From Chamaelirium japonicum (taxonomy: Eukaryota; Streptophyta; Magnoliopsida; Liliales; Melanthiaceae), in assembly GCA_947650365.1 (NCBI GenBank), contig OX393554.1, positions 39,467,200 to 39,531,199 on the forward strand: a DNA stretch of 64,000 bases, in the 5' to 3' direction. Positions 1 through 10,835 of the stretch are shown here, piece by piece. The position numbers and the translations under genes are program-made. The notes beneath the pieces were generated by a model. It was given only the letters and a program-made list of their open reading frames with translations. It ran no database searches and had not been told where the DNA came from. Each line of letters begins with the position of its first letter. Position 1 is the stretch's first letter.

Positions 1-402
1 CTCCCGTTTTCTCTCTTTTTATCTCTGGTCCATGCCGAAACACCGCTTCAGTGTCCGGGGCCACCCTGGATCCATTCGTTTTCTTTGGACACTTTGGCGA
101 TCTAGGAGGGTGAAGAAGGCGCTCCGTCCTGCATGTGATCTGCTGGCTATTGGCCTTTGCTGGAGCATTTGGCGTGAACGCAATTCCAGAGTCTTCTCGA
201 ACAAGGAATCACCTATCGGGATCATCTGGTCCAACTTTGTAGCTATGGTTATTAGCTGATCGCCAGGTTTCTCTGTTAAGCTCTCAGGGATGATTAGCCC
301 TTACCTTTGTGGCTTATAACTTCTTTATTATTTTAATAAAGCTTGGGGTATGCTCAACCCCATCCTCTCCTCCTCGGAGAGGAATTGCTCAAAAAAAAAA
401 AA
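1..402 (+). mobile_element. 3' end of a plant LINE (non-LTR retrotransposon)
   Basis: The frame from about 32 to 259 encodes the C-terminal tail of a plant LINE ORF2 product. The stretch WSIWRERNSRVFSNKE is the hallmark just after the zinc-binding reverse-transcriptase region (zf-RVT) of plant L1-type elements. A short 3' UTR follows and ends in a 12-A tail at about 390-401. The 5' part lies outside the window, so no target duplication can be checked. The 3' UTR differs from that of the LINE near 46 kb, so this looks like a separate subfamily. Confidence 0.8.
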
Positions 403-429
403 TCTCTTTCCCAATGCGTCTTTCATCCA

Positions 430-2060
430 AGCAAGTTATTCATCGTCCCTTTTAATTTGCACCATCAATCGCAAAAGCCTTCATATTCTTGACTTCATCT
501 CGAGAAGATTCCTCGACTTTGCCTCGAGAAGACGACGGTGTGACAAATCGAAGGATCCGGTGACTTCGATCGGCGACCTTACTCCGCGAAGGATCCCTTG
601 GGAGATTCTTTGCATCTCGTGGCAATTTGATCACCGTTTGTATCTTTCCCTTCTTTTCACAACTTTCTTCTTACTGAAATATTAAACTCTACATCAATAC
701 ATCGCTGAAATCATCTTCTTCGGATTTCATCTTGTGCCCCATTAGAGCTCCTTGATAGTTGCGTACATAAAGATTTATCGGATGCCCAACTGCATGCCTA
801 TTAGCTTTATTTATATATAAAATGTGCTGCTGTCATGTTTTTATTATGTGCAGAAATCCAATTTCTCATGATGGAATTGATGTACTAATCATGGATTTAT
901 TCATATATTAGTCTGTGCTTGCATATGCTTGATAGTATCGACAAAAGAGACTCCTCTTTTGTCTAAAGGACATAGAAGGGTCTCATATTTGTAATCCTAT
1001 ACATTCTGGGCTCTTTCAGATGTGTTCCTGCATTAATATTTAATAAAATACAGCAAAACATGTATCTGCAGGGTGCCAAGCGACAGTCGAGATTAAATCT
1101 TAAATTTGTTGGTTAGATTGTCATGATTAAAGCCATTAAATGACGTGGTAATTAATTGGGCTTTATGAGAACCAAACCTACTCTGCCCATACCCTCTCTA
1201 CTCTCTTACACACCCCCTTTCTTCTTTTGACCGTACTGTTTATGGCTCTCTCTTTTTCACATGAAGGTTGTGCCCCTTCTTCCTCTTTGATCCCTCCTGC
1301 CCCCCCCCCCCGCGACACACACACACACACATCTAAGCCCATTCAAACCTTTAATTCTTTCGAACTCCATCTTCCGTTAGAACACTTGTGAAGAACAAGA
1401 AAGGAATTCAGATTTTGATGATTGTTGCTTTCTGTTTGTGAGAACCCTAGAAGAAGACGACGACTTGCCCTCTTTCTCATTCCTCAACTTCGCCTTGGGT
1501 AGTCCCTTGAGACACCACGATTTCGTCTTGAGAAGACCTTCTAATTCGAAATTCCGAAGGATCTGATGATTCCATCAATTCGCTTTGCTCTGTGAGAGGA
1601 CTCAACGACGATTCGTTGCATATGTGGCAAATCCTTTGCAGATCTATTAAGCGGTCATTATATTATAAAATATGATTCTTTGGGTTTATTTTTATATAGA
1701 TATCAGTTGTTGTCTTTAATTCATATCATGCTCATGTTCGTATAAAACCTAAATCCAAAAACCAAATTGCAGAACAAAATCTGATGCTGAACTTATTTAT
1801 AATATCATGCTCATGTTTTTATAAAATCTGCACATAGATTCAGCCATAAGGCCCATAAGTTTATATCTAACTATCCGATCGACTTCAAACTTTGATCGGT
1901 CCTTGCTAACATCATTACCCTCACCTCCACCAAATTTTGTCAAGATTGAAAAACTGAACACACTGAAAAGACAAAAGTACCCATGGCTGTCCTAATTCCA
2001 AATTTCCTCTAAATCCTTCCCAAACCTAGTGTAGGTCCTTCCTTACCTACATCTTATTAC
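430..2060 (+). repeat. Two partial copies of an LTR family (also seen at 19.2-21.8 kb)
   Basis: About 440-660 and 1000-2050 share recognisable blocks with the LTR at 19165-20425. These are a cap-proximal stretch with 'tcgagaagattcctcgac'-like wording, a GGATCCG/GATTCGATGA block, and a block near 1860-2050 matching 20230-20420 (Met-less, 'tttgtcaagat' and 'cctagtgtaggtcctt'). The pieces are broken and out of register, so these are decayed fragments, not intact LTRs. A short C-run and (AC)n tract lie at about 1301-1331. Confidence 0.5.
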
Positions 2061-2298
2061 TTATTCATTCAGGATTTTCATTGTGGAGCATGCCCTCATC
2101 ACTGTTATGAATACATTTTCAATATCCCTGATTCTGTCAGCTTTGATGGTTGGAAGGGCCAGCCTTTATAGATCCGTTGATAAAATGGCAAATAATGGAG
2201 GATGTCATCTGAAAACAAATCATGTTGTATTGTCTAGTATTTATTTACCTCCATCATGTATGCAAACACGTAACTGAATTTTATTTGAGAATCAACAG

Positions 2299-2408
2299 TG
2301 TTAGATACCCTCACGCCCCAAAACCCGATTTGTAAGAGGAGGTCCACATGGGGTATATTAAATGGGTGATGAGTGCCTCCTCCACCGATATGGGACTATT
2401 CGTCAACA
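2299..2408 (-). repeat. TRIM LTR a (minus)
   Basis: 110-bp LTR, read on the plus strand from TGTTAGATACC to GTCAACA. It forms the left outer end of the composite and lies next to the left AACAG duplication. Confidence 0.85.
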
Positions 2409-2529
2409 CTCCTCATGCGGAGCACGCATGGCAATGATCCTCCCACGCGGAGCACGCGTGGCAAGGCACGATTGGTGGGGAGCACCCGAAGCGGGAGCAT
2501 GAGCAGGAGACGGATCAGCTCTGATACCA

Positions 2530-2639
2530 TGTTAGATACCCTCACACCCCAAAATCCGGATCGTAAGGGGAGGTCCATAACGGGTATATTAAGTGGTTGA
2601 TGGGTGCCTCCCTCATCGATGTGGGACTGACCGTTAACA
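2530..2639 (-). repeat. TRIM LTR b (minus)
   Basis: 110-bp LTR directly preceded on the plus strand by GCTCTGATACCA (2518-2529), the reverse complement of the tRNA-Met primer-binding site. The orientation switch of the array lies just to its right, at about 2680. Confidence 0.85.
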
Positions 2640-2756
2640 CTTCCCCTCACGCGGAGCACGCGAGGCAAGGCCCGATCGGTGGTCCCCACCGATCGTGCCT
2701 TGCCACATGTTTCTCCGCGTGGGAGGATCTTTGCCACTCGTGCTCCGCGTGAGGAG

Positions 2757-2865
2757 TGTGGACGAATAGTCCCACATCGGTGAGGGAGGCACCCATCACC
2801 CATTTAATATACACCCTGTGGACCTCCCCTTACGACCCTGGTTTTGGGGCGTGAAGGTATCTAAC
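2757..2865 (+). repeat. TRIM LTR c (plus)
   Basis: 109-bp LTR starting TGTGGACG and ending TCTAACA, followed at once by the primer-binding site TGGTATCAGAGC (2866-2877). Confidence 0.85.
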
Positions 2866-2949
2866 ATGGTATCAGAGCTAGCCCATTTCCTGCTCTTGCT
2901 CTTGATTCTGGTGCTCCCTATCGATCGTGCCTTGCCACGTGTGGGGGAG

Positions 2950-3735
2950 TGTTAACGGATAATCCCACGTGCACATCGGTGAGGGAGGCACCCATCACTC
3001 ACTTTATATGTTGAAGATATGGCTCCAAACAAACCACATACAACTCCAATGCTCGTTCGCGAAGAAACGGCAGAAGACGAAGCTTCGGGAGCAAGGAAGG
3101 GTCGGCCAGGAAGAGTCGTGCCCACGATTGGCATCGACAGAAAAGTCGGACGAGAAGACGGGTCAGGTCGTGCGCATGACTGTGGTTGGCAGAACGCGGG
3201 ACGCTTTTTTGCGTGCGTTTTCTCGTGGGACTCCTTCCCCAAGTCGGATACGAATGTAACCCTATAAAAGGGAGGTCTTAGGACGAACCTAGGGCATCGT
3301 GGATTATCTCAAAGGCCCAAGAGAGTCCTAAGGGAGAGATTAGAAGGTAGCCATCACCAAGGGAGAGGAAGAGGAAACCATTGGAGACCTGTGGGGTTTC
3401 GGAAAGGGTTTCTTCTTGTTCTAAGGGGTTTAGGGCTGCGGGTTTTCTTCTCTCAAGGTGGGATCTCTTTGTGGGTGTATGAGGGATTGGGTAGAGGCAA
3501 TTGTAATTGTACTCGGGTTTTTCCCATACTAGTAAATCTAACGATCGGTCGTTGCCAGAATTTCTTGGGTGTTTTGCTTGTTCTTTCTATACTCTCGGTC
3601 TTGTCAGTGGTCGTCTTCACCGTGGTACTTATATGCTCATCGTGTTCCGCTGCGCGAGGACCTCGGATCGCAACATTATGTACCCTCTATGGACCTCCCC
3701 TTACGACCCGGGTTTTGAGGTGTGAGGGTATTAAC
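2950..3735 (+). repeat. TRIM LTR d (plus), split by a nested solo LTR
   Basis: The LTR starts at TGTTAACGG and ends TATTAACA before a second primer-binding site at 3736-3747. Its middle is interrupted at 3009-3675. Removing that insert gives a normal-length TRIM LTR. Confidence 0.85.
3009..3675 (+). mobile_element. Solo LTR nested in TRIM LTR d
   Basis: A 667-bp sequence starting TGTTGAAG and ending CGCAACA, flanked by TTATA (3004-3008) and TTATG (3676-3680), a 5-bp duplication with one change. It contains a TATA box (TATAAAA, 3263-3269) at the place expected for an LTR promoter. No internal coding region or second LTR is present, so it is a solo LTR left after LTR-LTR recombination. Confidence 0.8.
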
Positions 3736-3845
3736 ATGGTATCAGAGCTGACCTGTCATCTGCTCCTGCTCCCCACCGATCGTGCCTTGCCACACGTGCT
3801 CGCCGTGGGAGGATCCTTGCCACGTGTGTTCTGCGTGAGGGAAAG

Positions 3846-3953
3846 TGTTGACAAGTAGTCACACATCGGTGAGGGAGGCACCCATCACCCGTTTAATATA
3901 CCCCGGTGGACCTCCCCTTACGACCTGGGTTTTGGGACGCAAGGTATCTAACA
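3846..3953 (+). repeat. TRIM LTR e (plus)
   Basis: 108-bp LTR starting TGTTGACA and ending TCTAACA. It forms the right outer end of the composite and abuts the right AACAG duplication. A purine stretch (gagggaaag) before it fits a polypurine tract. Confidence 0.85.
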
Positions 3954-4068
3954 AACAGATTTAAAAAAGGCAATATATATATTACCAAATTATAATATTC
4001 TGCACTGTTTTAAGACTGATTTGAATACATCGGCATGAGATTTGTGTTTCGCTCTGTAAAAACTGCAG

Positions 4069-4320
4069 TTGGCGTCCCTGATGTCAGTTCCTTCTGCGAC
4101 CGTCTTTGCGAGGCGGGGCCTGTCGTATTTGATGAGCGGCCAACCGGAGCTCGCCCTCCGGGACGCGATGCAGGCACAGGTGTGCATGCCCGAGTGGCCC
4201 ACGGCCTTCTACCTGCAAGCTCTTGCTCTCTCAAAGCTCGGAATGGAAACCGACGCCCAGGATATGCTCAACGACGGAGCTGCTTACGAAGCCAAGAAGG
4301 AGAACAGCTGGCGTGGCTAG
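4069..4320 (+). pseudogene. Last exon of a brassinosteroid-signalling kinase (BSK) gene, isolated fragment
   Basis: The frame encodes [20 protein letters not shown] and, further on, [20 protein letters not shown] and [18 protein letters not shown], which is the C-terminal TPR region of the BSK family. BSKs are membrane-anchored pseudokinase-like proteins that pass the BRI1 signal to BSU1. The exon opens after an acceptor-like 'ctgcag' at 4063-4068 and closes with a TAG at 4318-4320. The open frame is undamaged here, but no kinase-domain exon is visible in the preceding 4 kb of the window. The TRIM composite sits only 115 bp upstream. Either an orphan gene fragment or the 3' end of a gene whose other exons lie left of the window. 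Identity is confident; functionality is not. Confidence 0.75.
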
Positions 4321-6260
4321 ATCCCGGCTCCCTCGTGCTGTTCTTGATGTCCTTGATGCGCGATCCGCGATGCTCTCCTTCCTTGTGCTGCTCCTGATGA
4401 CTCCCGGCCAGCGCTGGGTGGTCTGTAGATGCCGTGAAGGAGGTGCATTGCATGCAGATGGAAGGATTGAGTTGGTACTGAATGATTTCTAAGCACATTG
4501 TGTTAGGGCTTATTATCTATTGTTAGCTAATCACTGTTTGCATTTCTCATAACTATCTCAAGGGAGGACATTCAGGGGTGGATAATTGCGAGAAAAAAAA
4601 AAAATCTATCTCCATGTACAATTTATCTCTCACTTGCACCTCAAAATAAGATCAAATTAGATGTTTTGAGCACTCTCTTGATCCGCCGAATGTCTCCTGT
4701 TTCAAAGTTTATCGCGGCGATAATGGGATTATCTCAAAATGGATGGACTATTCCCGGCGGTATGTATCAGCCAAGCTATTGCATCGATATTTATCGAAGT
4801 ATTTTAATAAAAATTTAAATGTATTTGATATTTTTTGACATTCTTTGTTGCCCATTCAAGCTTAATGGTGCTTTGGTATCAGAGCACTTAGTAAACAACA
4901 TTTGGGTGGAATTTTAGAATTTCATCAAATGTGAAGAACTCCTTGCTGTCATTTGTCTCACAGTAACAAGTTTACATGGAGGACATGCAAAGAGTTTTGA
5001 GTAATTTATTTTTCAAAATTTCATCCGAATATTGTTATTGCGGAGACTTATATATGGAACAATACTTGACGGCTACGTAGCTAGACCCAGTACACGAGGA
5101 GGTGGTGTGCAGGGATTGGTGTCAGAGAGTGGGGCCCACAATATAATATATAAAAAATCTGATAAAGCACGGTGAATCGGTAAGCCGTGCAGTAAAACCT
5201 TTATCAAATTTTTTTCTTCTATTTTTTATATTGTGGTCATCAAATGTTTGAAACTTTATCGATTGCCCATTTTAACTGTTAATTTGAAAGAGTTTTCAGA
5301 ATTTACTGGTTTTTGGTGAGGTGGTCAGCAATTCTGATACCTCTGTGTAGGTGAAGGACCATAAGTAAATGTATGAGTAACCGAAACATAAGTAAGTGTA
5401 TCCTTTTTCCTATACATAGAGTGAATGGTTTTTTCAGAGGGACCTCACAATTAGTATATTGCCTGTTAGTACTTAGAGTGCAAGATAGAACAAGGTTCGA
5501 ACCTTACCTTGCCTATAATATTGCCACACGGGAGCATTGATGAACCCTCTTACCGCATTATGGTACATTGTCGTTTAGCATTTAATTTGTGTGCACAAGT
5601 TACTTTCGATGAGACTGTGAGCCTAGATTGTGACAATGTTCTGCAGCCGTTGAAAATGTTTAAGTGCGGTATAGTGCTTCATGAAAACCAAAAGGTTTGA
5701 CTTGACCATCTCCAAATGTTTACTAGCGCGTTTGGTTCGATGATATGGGTGGGGTCTAGAAAATCAGGGTTTTTGCAAATTCGTTCGGATTTTATATGCG
5801 ATTTGCTGAATTCGATCGTTTTATGTTTCTCGAAGTTGGATTGACTTTTAAAATGACTTTACATTGAAAAATTATTTTTTTTATATTGATTCAATGCTTC
5901 ACGGATTTTTCAGACCTTATCGGACTTTATCGAAATTGAATCAATCGTGGCCAAACACTTGGAAATATTCTGAGTGTTCAAATTCTACAAAGCTACTCCA
6001 GAGAATCATTTGAATTGGTTCTCTTAGGCATTTGAACAGTCGTTCGGTTGTCTAAGCTCAGATTTGAACTGCTCAATTTGGTTCGGATGAGTAGCAGAAT
6101 TGTCACGTGACGTTTGAACAATCGTTCATGTTAATGTATAGATGGGTCAAATTCTATGTACAGTTGAGTCGGGTTCTATATTGTATATATATATATTGGG
6201 TTTAGTCCTTCATTGAAGAGCATTCCATTATCTCCAAACCCCAGCCATCATCTCCTAATA
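4321..6260. other. Non-coding AT-rich interval with a primer-binding-site-like motif
   Basis: No convincing exon was seen. TTTGGTATCAGAGCAC at about 4873-4888 resembles the tRNA-Met primer-binding site of copia-type elements, which suggests a decayed LTR retrotransposon around 4.6-5.5 kb, but no LTR pair could be matched by eye. Confidence 0.35.
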
Positions 6261-6279
6261 TGGTAACATAACTCTATGG

Positions 6280-6720
6280 TGAAGGTGATGATGACAACCT
6301 CCTCCTCCGATCACCGCATCTCCTCCGACCTCTCTCTTGTCCACCCGACCCCCATCCAACCTCCTCCCCCACCCGACCTCCTCCCCTCCCCCACCCAACC
6401 TCCTCCCCCATCCCCCCTCCTCCACTCGGCCTCTTCCCAGATCCCCTCCCCTCCCCTCCCCCACCTGACCTCCTCCCCGACCCCCTGTCCATCACCCATT
6501 CTCTCCTCCCCCCCCCCCCCCCCCCCCCAACCACCACCCGGCCTCCTCTCTGACCCCCCTCCTCTCCGACCCCCCTTCCTCTCATCCCCGACCCCACCCC
6601 CCTTTCTCCAATTCTCGATCCCCCAGCCCCACCCAGCTCTGATCTCCCACCCCAACCAACCCCATCCCGGCCTCACCTTGTTCCCACCCCAACCCACCCC
6701 GTCGTCGAGATCTCCCCTTG
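6280..6720 (+). repeat. C/T-rich low-complexity tract (proline-rich if translated)
   Basis: A run of CCTCC/CCCAC-type repeats including a 21-base C tract at about 6508-6528. Long open frames on both strands here are products of base composition and should not be read as genes. Confidence 0.7.
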
Positions 6721-6830
6721 CCTTCACTCGATCTCCCTGTGCCTTTCGTCGCCTTGAGCCTACTCCTCCATGGCGCCTTCACTAGATCTCCCTGTGCCTT
6801 TCGTCGCCTTGAGCCTACTCCTCCATGGCG
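6721..6830 (+). repeat. Tandem duplication, 55-bp unit, two copies
   Basis: Copies at 6721-6775 and 6776-6830 differ at only one or two positions. Each carries gatctccctgtgcctttcg and the ATG-containing cctccatggcg. Confidence 0.85.
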
Positions 6831-7160
6831 TCTGCTACTGTGCTCTCAATCATCACGATCTTTCCGCCACTGAAGGTTGTTTCGTTGCATTTGACCTCGG
6901 CCAACGACTGGTTAGATTGGTCGTTCATTGTCAAGGCCGCAATCTCTGGGGTCACATCACCGGTGATGATCCACCTCCGACTGCCTACCCAATCCTATCA
7001 AAACTCAGGTTGGGTCATTTTGGATTCGGGTTAGCTCAACCCAAGTTGCAACTACTATCTAGCGCCATATCCAATGACTGTCAGGCCGGTCCAGCCAAAA
7101 AATCAAAAAAAAAAAAAAAAAAACCAAGACCAAATTTATGAGCCACTCTAAAAACATTTA

Positions 7161-7761
7161 GAGTGGGGCTATTGACACACCAAGTATTTCTTTTCACACA
7201 CCACCCAGTTTTAATTTTTTTTTTTATTTGCTCATTGCACACCTCATATTTTTAAACAATCCTATACTACCCTTCTTTTTCAAATTACTCCACATACACA
7301 CACCCAAACCCCAACACCCTACCTCCACCATCAACTGCTCTGACGAGCTAGTCTTCGCTCTCCCCTCCTCCCCGAGCTCCCCCCCCCCCATCTCACCCAC
7401 CCCTCCCCGAGCTCACCTGAGCCTCCCCGCCTAGATGACGAGCTCCTCTCTTCGTCGTCATCTACCGACATCCAAACCTTACGTTTGGCCGACCAGAGCC
7501 AAACATTATACAGTGCGTTTGGCCATCCAGCATGGTACAGTATGTTCGACCGTGGTCGACCGAACATACAATACAATGTTCGACTCTGGTCGACCAAATA
7601 TACTAGACCTTTTTCGGCCCTGGTCGGCTGAACATGTCTCGAACAAAAATAATAAAAAAAAAAACTGATTGTTTGGCCATTTTACTTGGGGGTAATTTAT
7701 AATAAAAAAACTTTCAAATGGTGTTTGGAGAGCAAATATTGGTGTGCCAATAGCCCCACTC
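7161..7761. mobile_element. Non-autonomous Mutator-like element (MITE) with 9-bp target duplication
   Basis: The ends are inverted: GAGTGGGGCTATTGACACAC on the left and its complement on the right, matching 21 of 22 bases, with weaker similarity further in. Both sides are flanked by AAACATTTA (7152-7160 and 7762-7770), a perfect 9-bp duplication, which is the Mutator-superfamily signature. The 601-bp interior has no transposase. It carries several short diverged repeats around 'ttggccgaccagagcc' and 'gttcgaccgtggtcgacc' (about 7480-7640). Confidence 0.88.
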
Positions 7762-7974
7762 AAACATTTATGCGATTAGATTGGAAAAGACCCTATATAG
7801 ATCTTCGCTAGAGTTCCATCAATATGCATAAATTTACAAGGTTTGAGAATGGTATGAGTATAGGATCTCTACCCGATTAACTTTCGGGTATGGGTATCTC
7901 AATACTCATATCCGAGATCCAAAACCCAAAACCTGATTGCCCCTCTAACTTGTGTATACTAGATAATACAGTTT

Positions 7975-7978
<4 letters not shown>

Positions 7979-8009
<31 letters not shown>
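7979..8009. repeat. (AT)n microsatellite
   Basis: About 15 uninterrupted TA units. Confidence 0.9.
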
Positions 8010-8011
<2 letters not shown>

Positions 8012-8570
8012 TAATTTGGATCCTATGTCATTAAAACAAAAGCAAGGAAATGTTGCATTCTTGCACTTCTCATTGTGTCCCTACAAAATTACTGATATGC
8101 CCTTATGCCTCTATCATTATTTCATGTGTCCATACCCTATACTAAAATGGCAGTTTTAGTTTGTGATAAAAGGGTCCATAGATCAGCAATTGTTGCACAT
8201 GCAACACACATGCTCAATGCACTAGTAACAACTCATGTGAAGCAAAACAACGAACTAGAAATGATTAAATGTCCTTAGTAGTACAAGTTCTGGTATAACA
8301 AAATCCAACTCAGTTTCACCGATCACACGTTGGCCCTCCGTCATCGACCCTTTTCTCCTAACTAGAATCTCAGTAAGAGTTGCGAAGGCTTCTGCTCAGT
8401 GGCTGAGTTGTTGCAGTCATCAAACCGTATGTCTCCGCTCTGCATTTGAGGTGCCCACGCAGCTTCTCTGCCCGTCAGATGCTTACTCGTAAGAGACCCC
8501 ATCCATTGGATGCCGAATCCATCTCCAACTCTCCGTAACTCCACCTCCATGATGATCAACCGCATGTCGA

Positions 8571-8934
8571 TCATGCTTCTTGGATGCATACAATGTTCAT
8601 CGAGTGCAGTTCTTGGATGCATACAAAAAAAAAAGAGATCCTGATGAGATCCGAAAAAGAGTTGAGACGAAGATAGTAGAAGGCACGATTGGTATAGGGA
8701 GTCGCATTCATCTCTGCGGCACAAATTATAAGTCAAAGAGCTGAAATAAAACATTCGTATTTTCTCCAAATAGCTATCTTCAACGAGAATCTGATCAGCA
8801 TCTTACCTGAAACAGAAGCTTGCAGGCATATGGCAGTTTCATGGTCGATACATTCTCCCATTTTTGCACATTGAACAAAAAGGAAACTTCAGCTTGTGGT
8901 TGTAATAGCCTAATAAACCACATTTTCCGCAAAC
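8571..8934 (-). pseudogene. NRPC2: Last two exons of the RNA polymerase III second-largest subunit gene (NRPC2), damaged
   Basis: An exon at 8934-8807 encodes the C-terminal zinc-binding segment and clamp region typical of plant NRPC2: VCGKCGLLGYYNHKLKFPFC, then SMCKNG, then (shifted by one base) ENVSTMKLPYACKLLFQ. It is bounded by an acceptor (ctctag) and a donor (CAG/gtaag). The frame shift falls in a short G run near 8850, where one base seems lost. Downstream, about 8612-8571 resembles the tiny final exon (E-L-H-S-M-N-I-V) but its acceptor is not a clean AG and the end is diverged. NRPC2 normally forms part of the Pol III active centre. This copy cannot make it as it stands. Confidence 0.75.
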
Positions 8935-9177
8935 CTAGAGAAACAACAACGATCAAGAATGAGAGAATGTAAGCGAGAGCTGATGCTGCTAGCATCAATA
9001 ACACAACACTAGAGCTACATGGCTGTGCTTAGTGATGATCACACACATGGACAATCAAAAGTTAATGTGAACTCTAGCATATCAATTAAGCAACTAATGC
9101 CTATATCCTTCATGTCCTCAAATATAGGATTGACTTGAGGATATTCTCATACCACAATAGTGCGAGAGAATCTAGCT

Positions 9178-10835
9178 TGGCACCCCACATCAAGAACAGC
9201 AGCAACAGGCACACGCAGGCACCCTAAATGCCAGCAGGGACCCCTGCCACTAGTATTTAATTCCAGGGCACCCCACAACAGCCCCAATTTATCCAGGGCA
9301 CCCCGAATCATTCCCAAGGCTTCGTACGGTTAATTCGAGCCTCCCGGCAGGTTTATTTTCTTCTTCGATAAAGTGCTTTGCTTTCTGGATTTGTGAGTCT
9401 GCATAAAAGGTTAATCTATCATTGTTTAATCTTTTCTTTGGAATGTTTAGCGGGTTGCTATTTGATTTTTGTGGGACCTCAATCTCTCCGACACCAGTTT
9501 GGTTTCAGAGCTTTAGTCATCATGTCCTACTAATTGAAAAAAGCTCTGATGTGCAGATTTCTACAGTGGATGGCGTATTTTGATTCCCTACGGAGATCTA
9601 AGAGGCCGATCGTCAATCCGTCTGTATCATTAGAAAGATATTTTGATTGTCTACAACTTTGGTATTTTACTTTTTGTTGATCCGACTTGTGGATCTTGAA
9701 TTATTGTTATTTTTATTTCTGGTTTGGATAGGTGTGAGCCATATTTGCATCCGGTTTGAGCCATAATGCCGAACTGACTAGTTCATCGTATGTCGAAGAG
9801 GATAAAAGGCAAGATTCGAGGCAGAGGAGTGATGATTTATTTGTATATGGTTCATCGGTTGATATTGGGGCAAACATTTGCTTGTGTGTGGATAATCGGT
9901 TGATTTTGTGACACATATTTAAGTTATTTCATATTTCAAGAAGTTATCAACCTTCCATTTGAAAGATTTGAGAGAAATCGATGTACTTCTTTATTGATGC
10001 GGAGCAGGTTTCCAATTCAGCCCAGATACGCACAACCCATCCCTCGGGGGGGGGGGGGGGGGGGGGGCAGTTAGCTTTTTATAGTTTTAATTTATTTATT
10101 AATTTATTTTTGGAGTATTTAATTAGTAAATTAAGACTTGGTGTGCAAGTTAAGTTAGGTTTTATTTTAGTACCATATTGCGTATGGGAAAATTTGTAAT
10201 CACATGTTGGGTTATTGAAAGCCCCCATGCCCTCTTTATTTGCCAATGAATGAATAATGAATAAAAAAAATGAGTTTTCTTTTATGAGTTTTTGTTGGTG
10301 GTGATGCGATAAACCCCTAGTGGTGTGATTCTAGGGTTTCTTCTTCCCCCTCTTTATTTTTTCTTTTCCTTGCAATCTCCACTGTGTTATCGAATCGATC
10401 CTGGTATTCTCTCGCAATCTTCCCGTGCAAAAGAATAAGATGCAAAAGAAGAAGTGGAGAAGAATCACAAGACGAGGACGAGAAGATCTGGGCTTCGGCT
10501 CTTTCCTTCTCTCTCTCTCATCCTCTCTCTTTCTCCGTACACCAACCCTGTGCTGCCCTCCTGGTTTCCTCCTTGGTTTGGCGTGCAAAGAAAGGCCCAC
10601 GGTCTCCCCCTCTGTTTTCACGTGAAACAGAGGACGGGAAGGGCTTCTGTGCATGCAACGTGATTTTAATCCTGTGCCTGCTGGCACCCCCAGGGGCACC
10701 AAATGTGAAGCAGGACACCACGATGGGCACCACAATCCCCCAGGGAACCCTGCAAGCCACCCCAATTTCTACTCAGGGCACCCCTAAGGCCTACTGTGCA
10801 TATTTTGTCTCCCTTGAATGCGTTTATCCCAAAAT
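9178..10835. repeat. Decayed retrotransposon-like sequence between the two NRPC2 pieces
   Basis: GGCACCCC-rich blocks recur at about 9180-9310 and 10670-10795. A primer-site-like TTGGTTTCAGAGC lies at about 9500-9512. A 22-base G tract is at 10046-10067. A polyadenylation-like stretch (gaatgaataatgaataaa) is at 10245-10264. None of the open frames here looks like a known protein. Superfamily uncertain. Confidence 0.4.

Larger units (their letters stand above)
2299..3953. mobile_element. Composite five-LTR TRIM retrotransposon array with 5-bp target duplication
   Basis: TRIM elements are tiny non-coding LTR retrotransposons. Here five LTRs of about 110 bp are arranged as two on the minus strand (2299-2408, 2530-2639) followed by three on the plus strand (2757-2865, 2950-3735 interrupted, 3846-3953). 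Each plus-strand LTR except the last is followed by the primer-binding motif TGGTATCAGAGC, complementary to initiator tRNA-Met. The minus copies show its reverse complement at 2518-2529. LTRs begin TGTT or TGTG and end TAACA. The whole block is flanked by AACAG at 2294-2298 and 3954-3958, a perfect 5-bp target duplication, so it behaves as one inserted unit. The inner spacers are about 85-120 bp and hold no reading frame. Confidence 0.9.

Noticed and set aside
6270..6785. Long proline-rich and glycine-rich open frames on both strands
   Set aside because: They come from C/T-rich low-complexity sequence. All frames are open for the same reason and there is no conserved domain.
9713..9916. Minus-strand peptide as a missing NRPC2 exon
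   Set aside because: The peptide does not align with any NRPC2 region I can recall and has no splice sites in a fitting phase.
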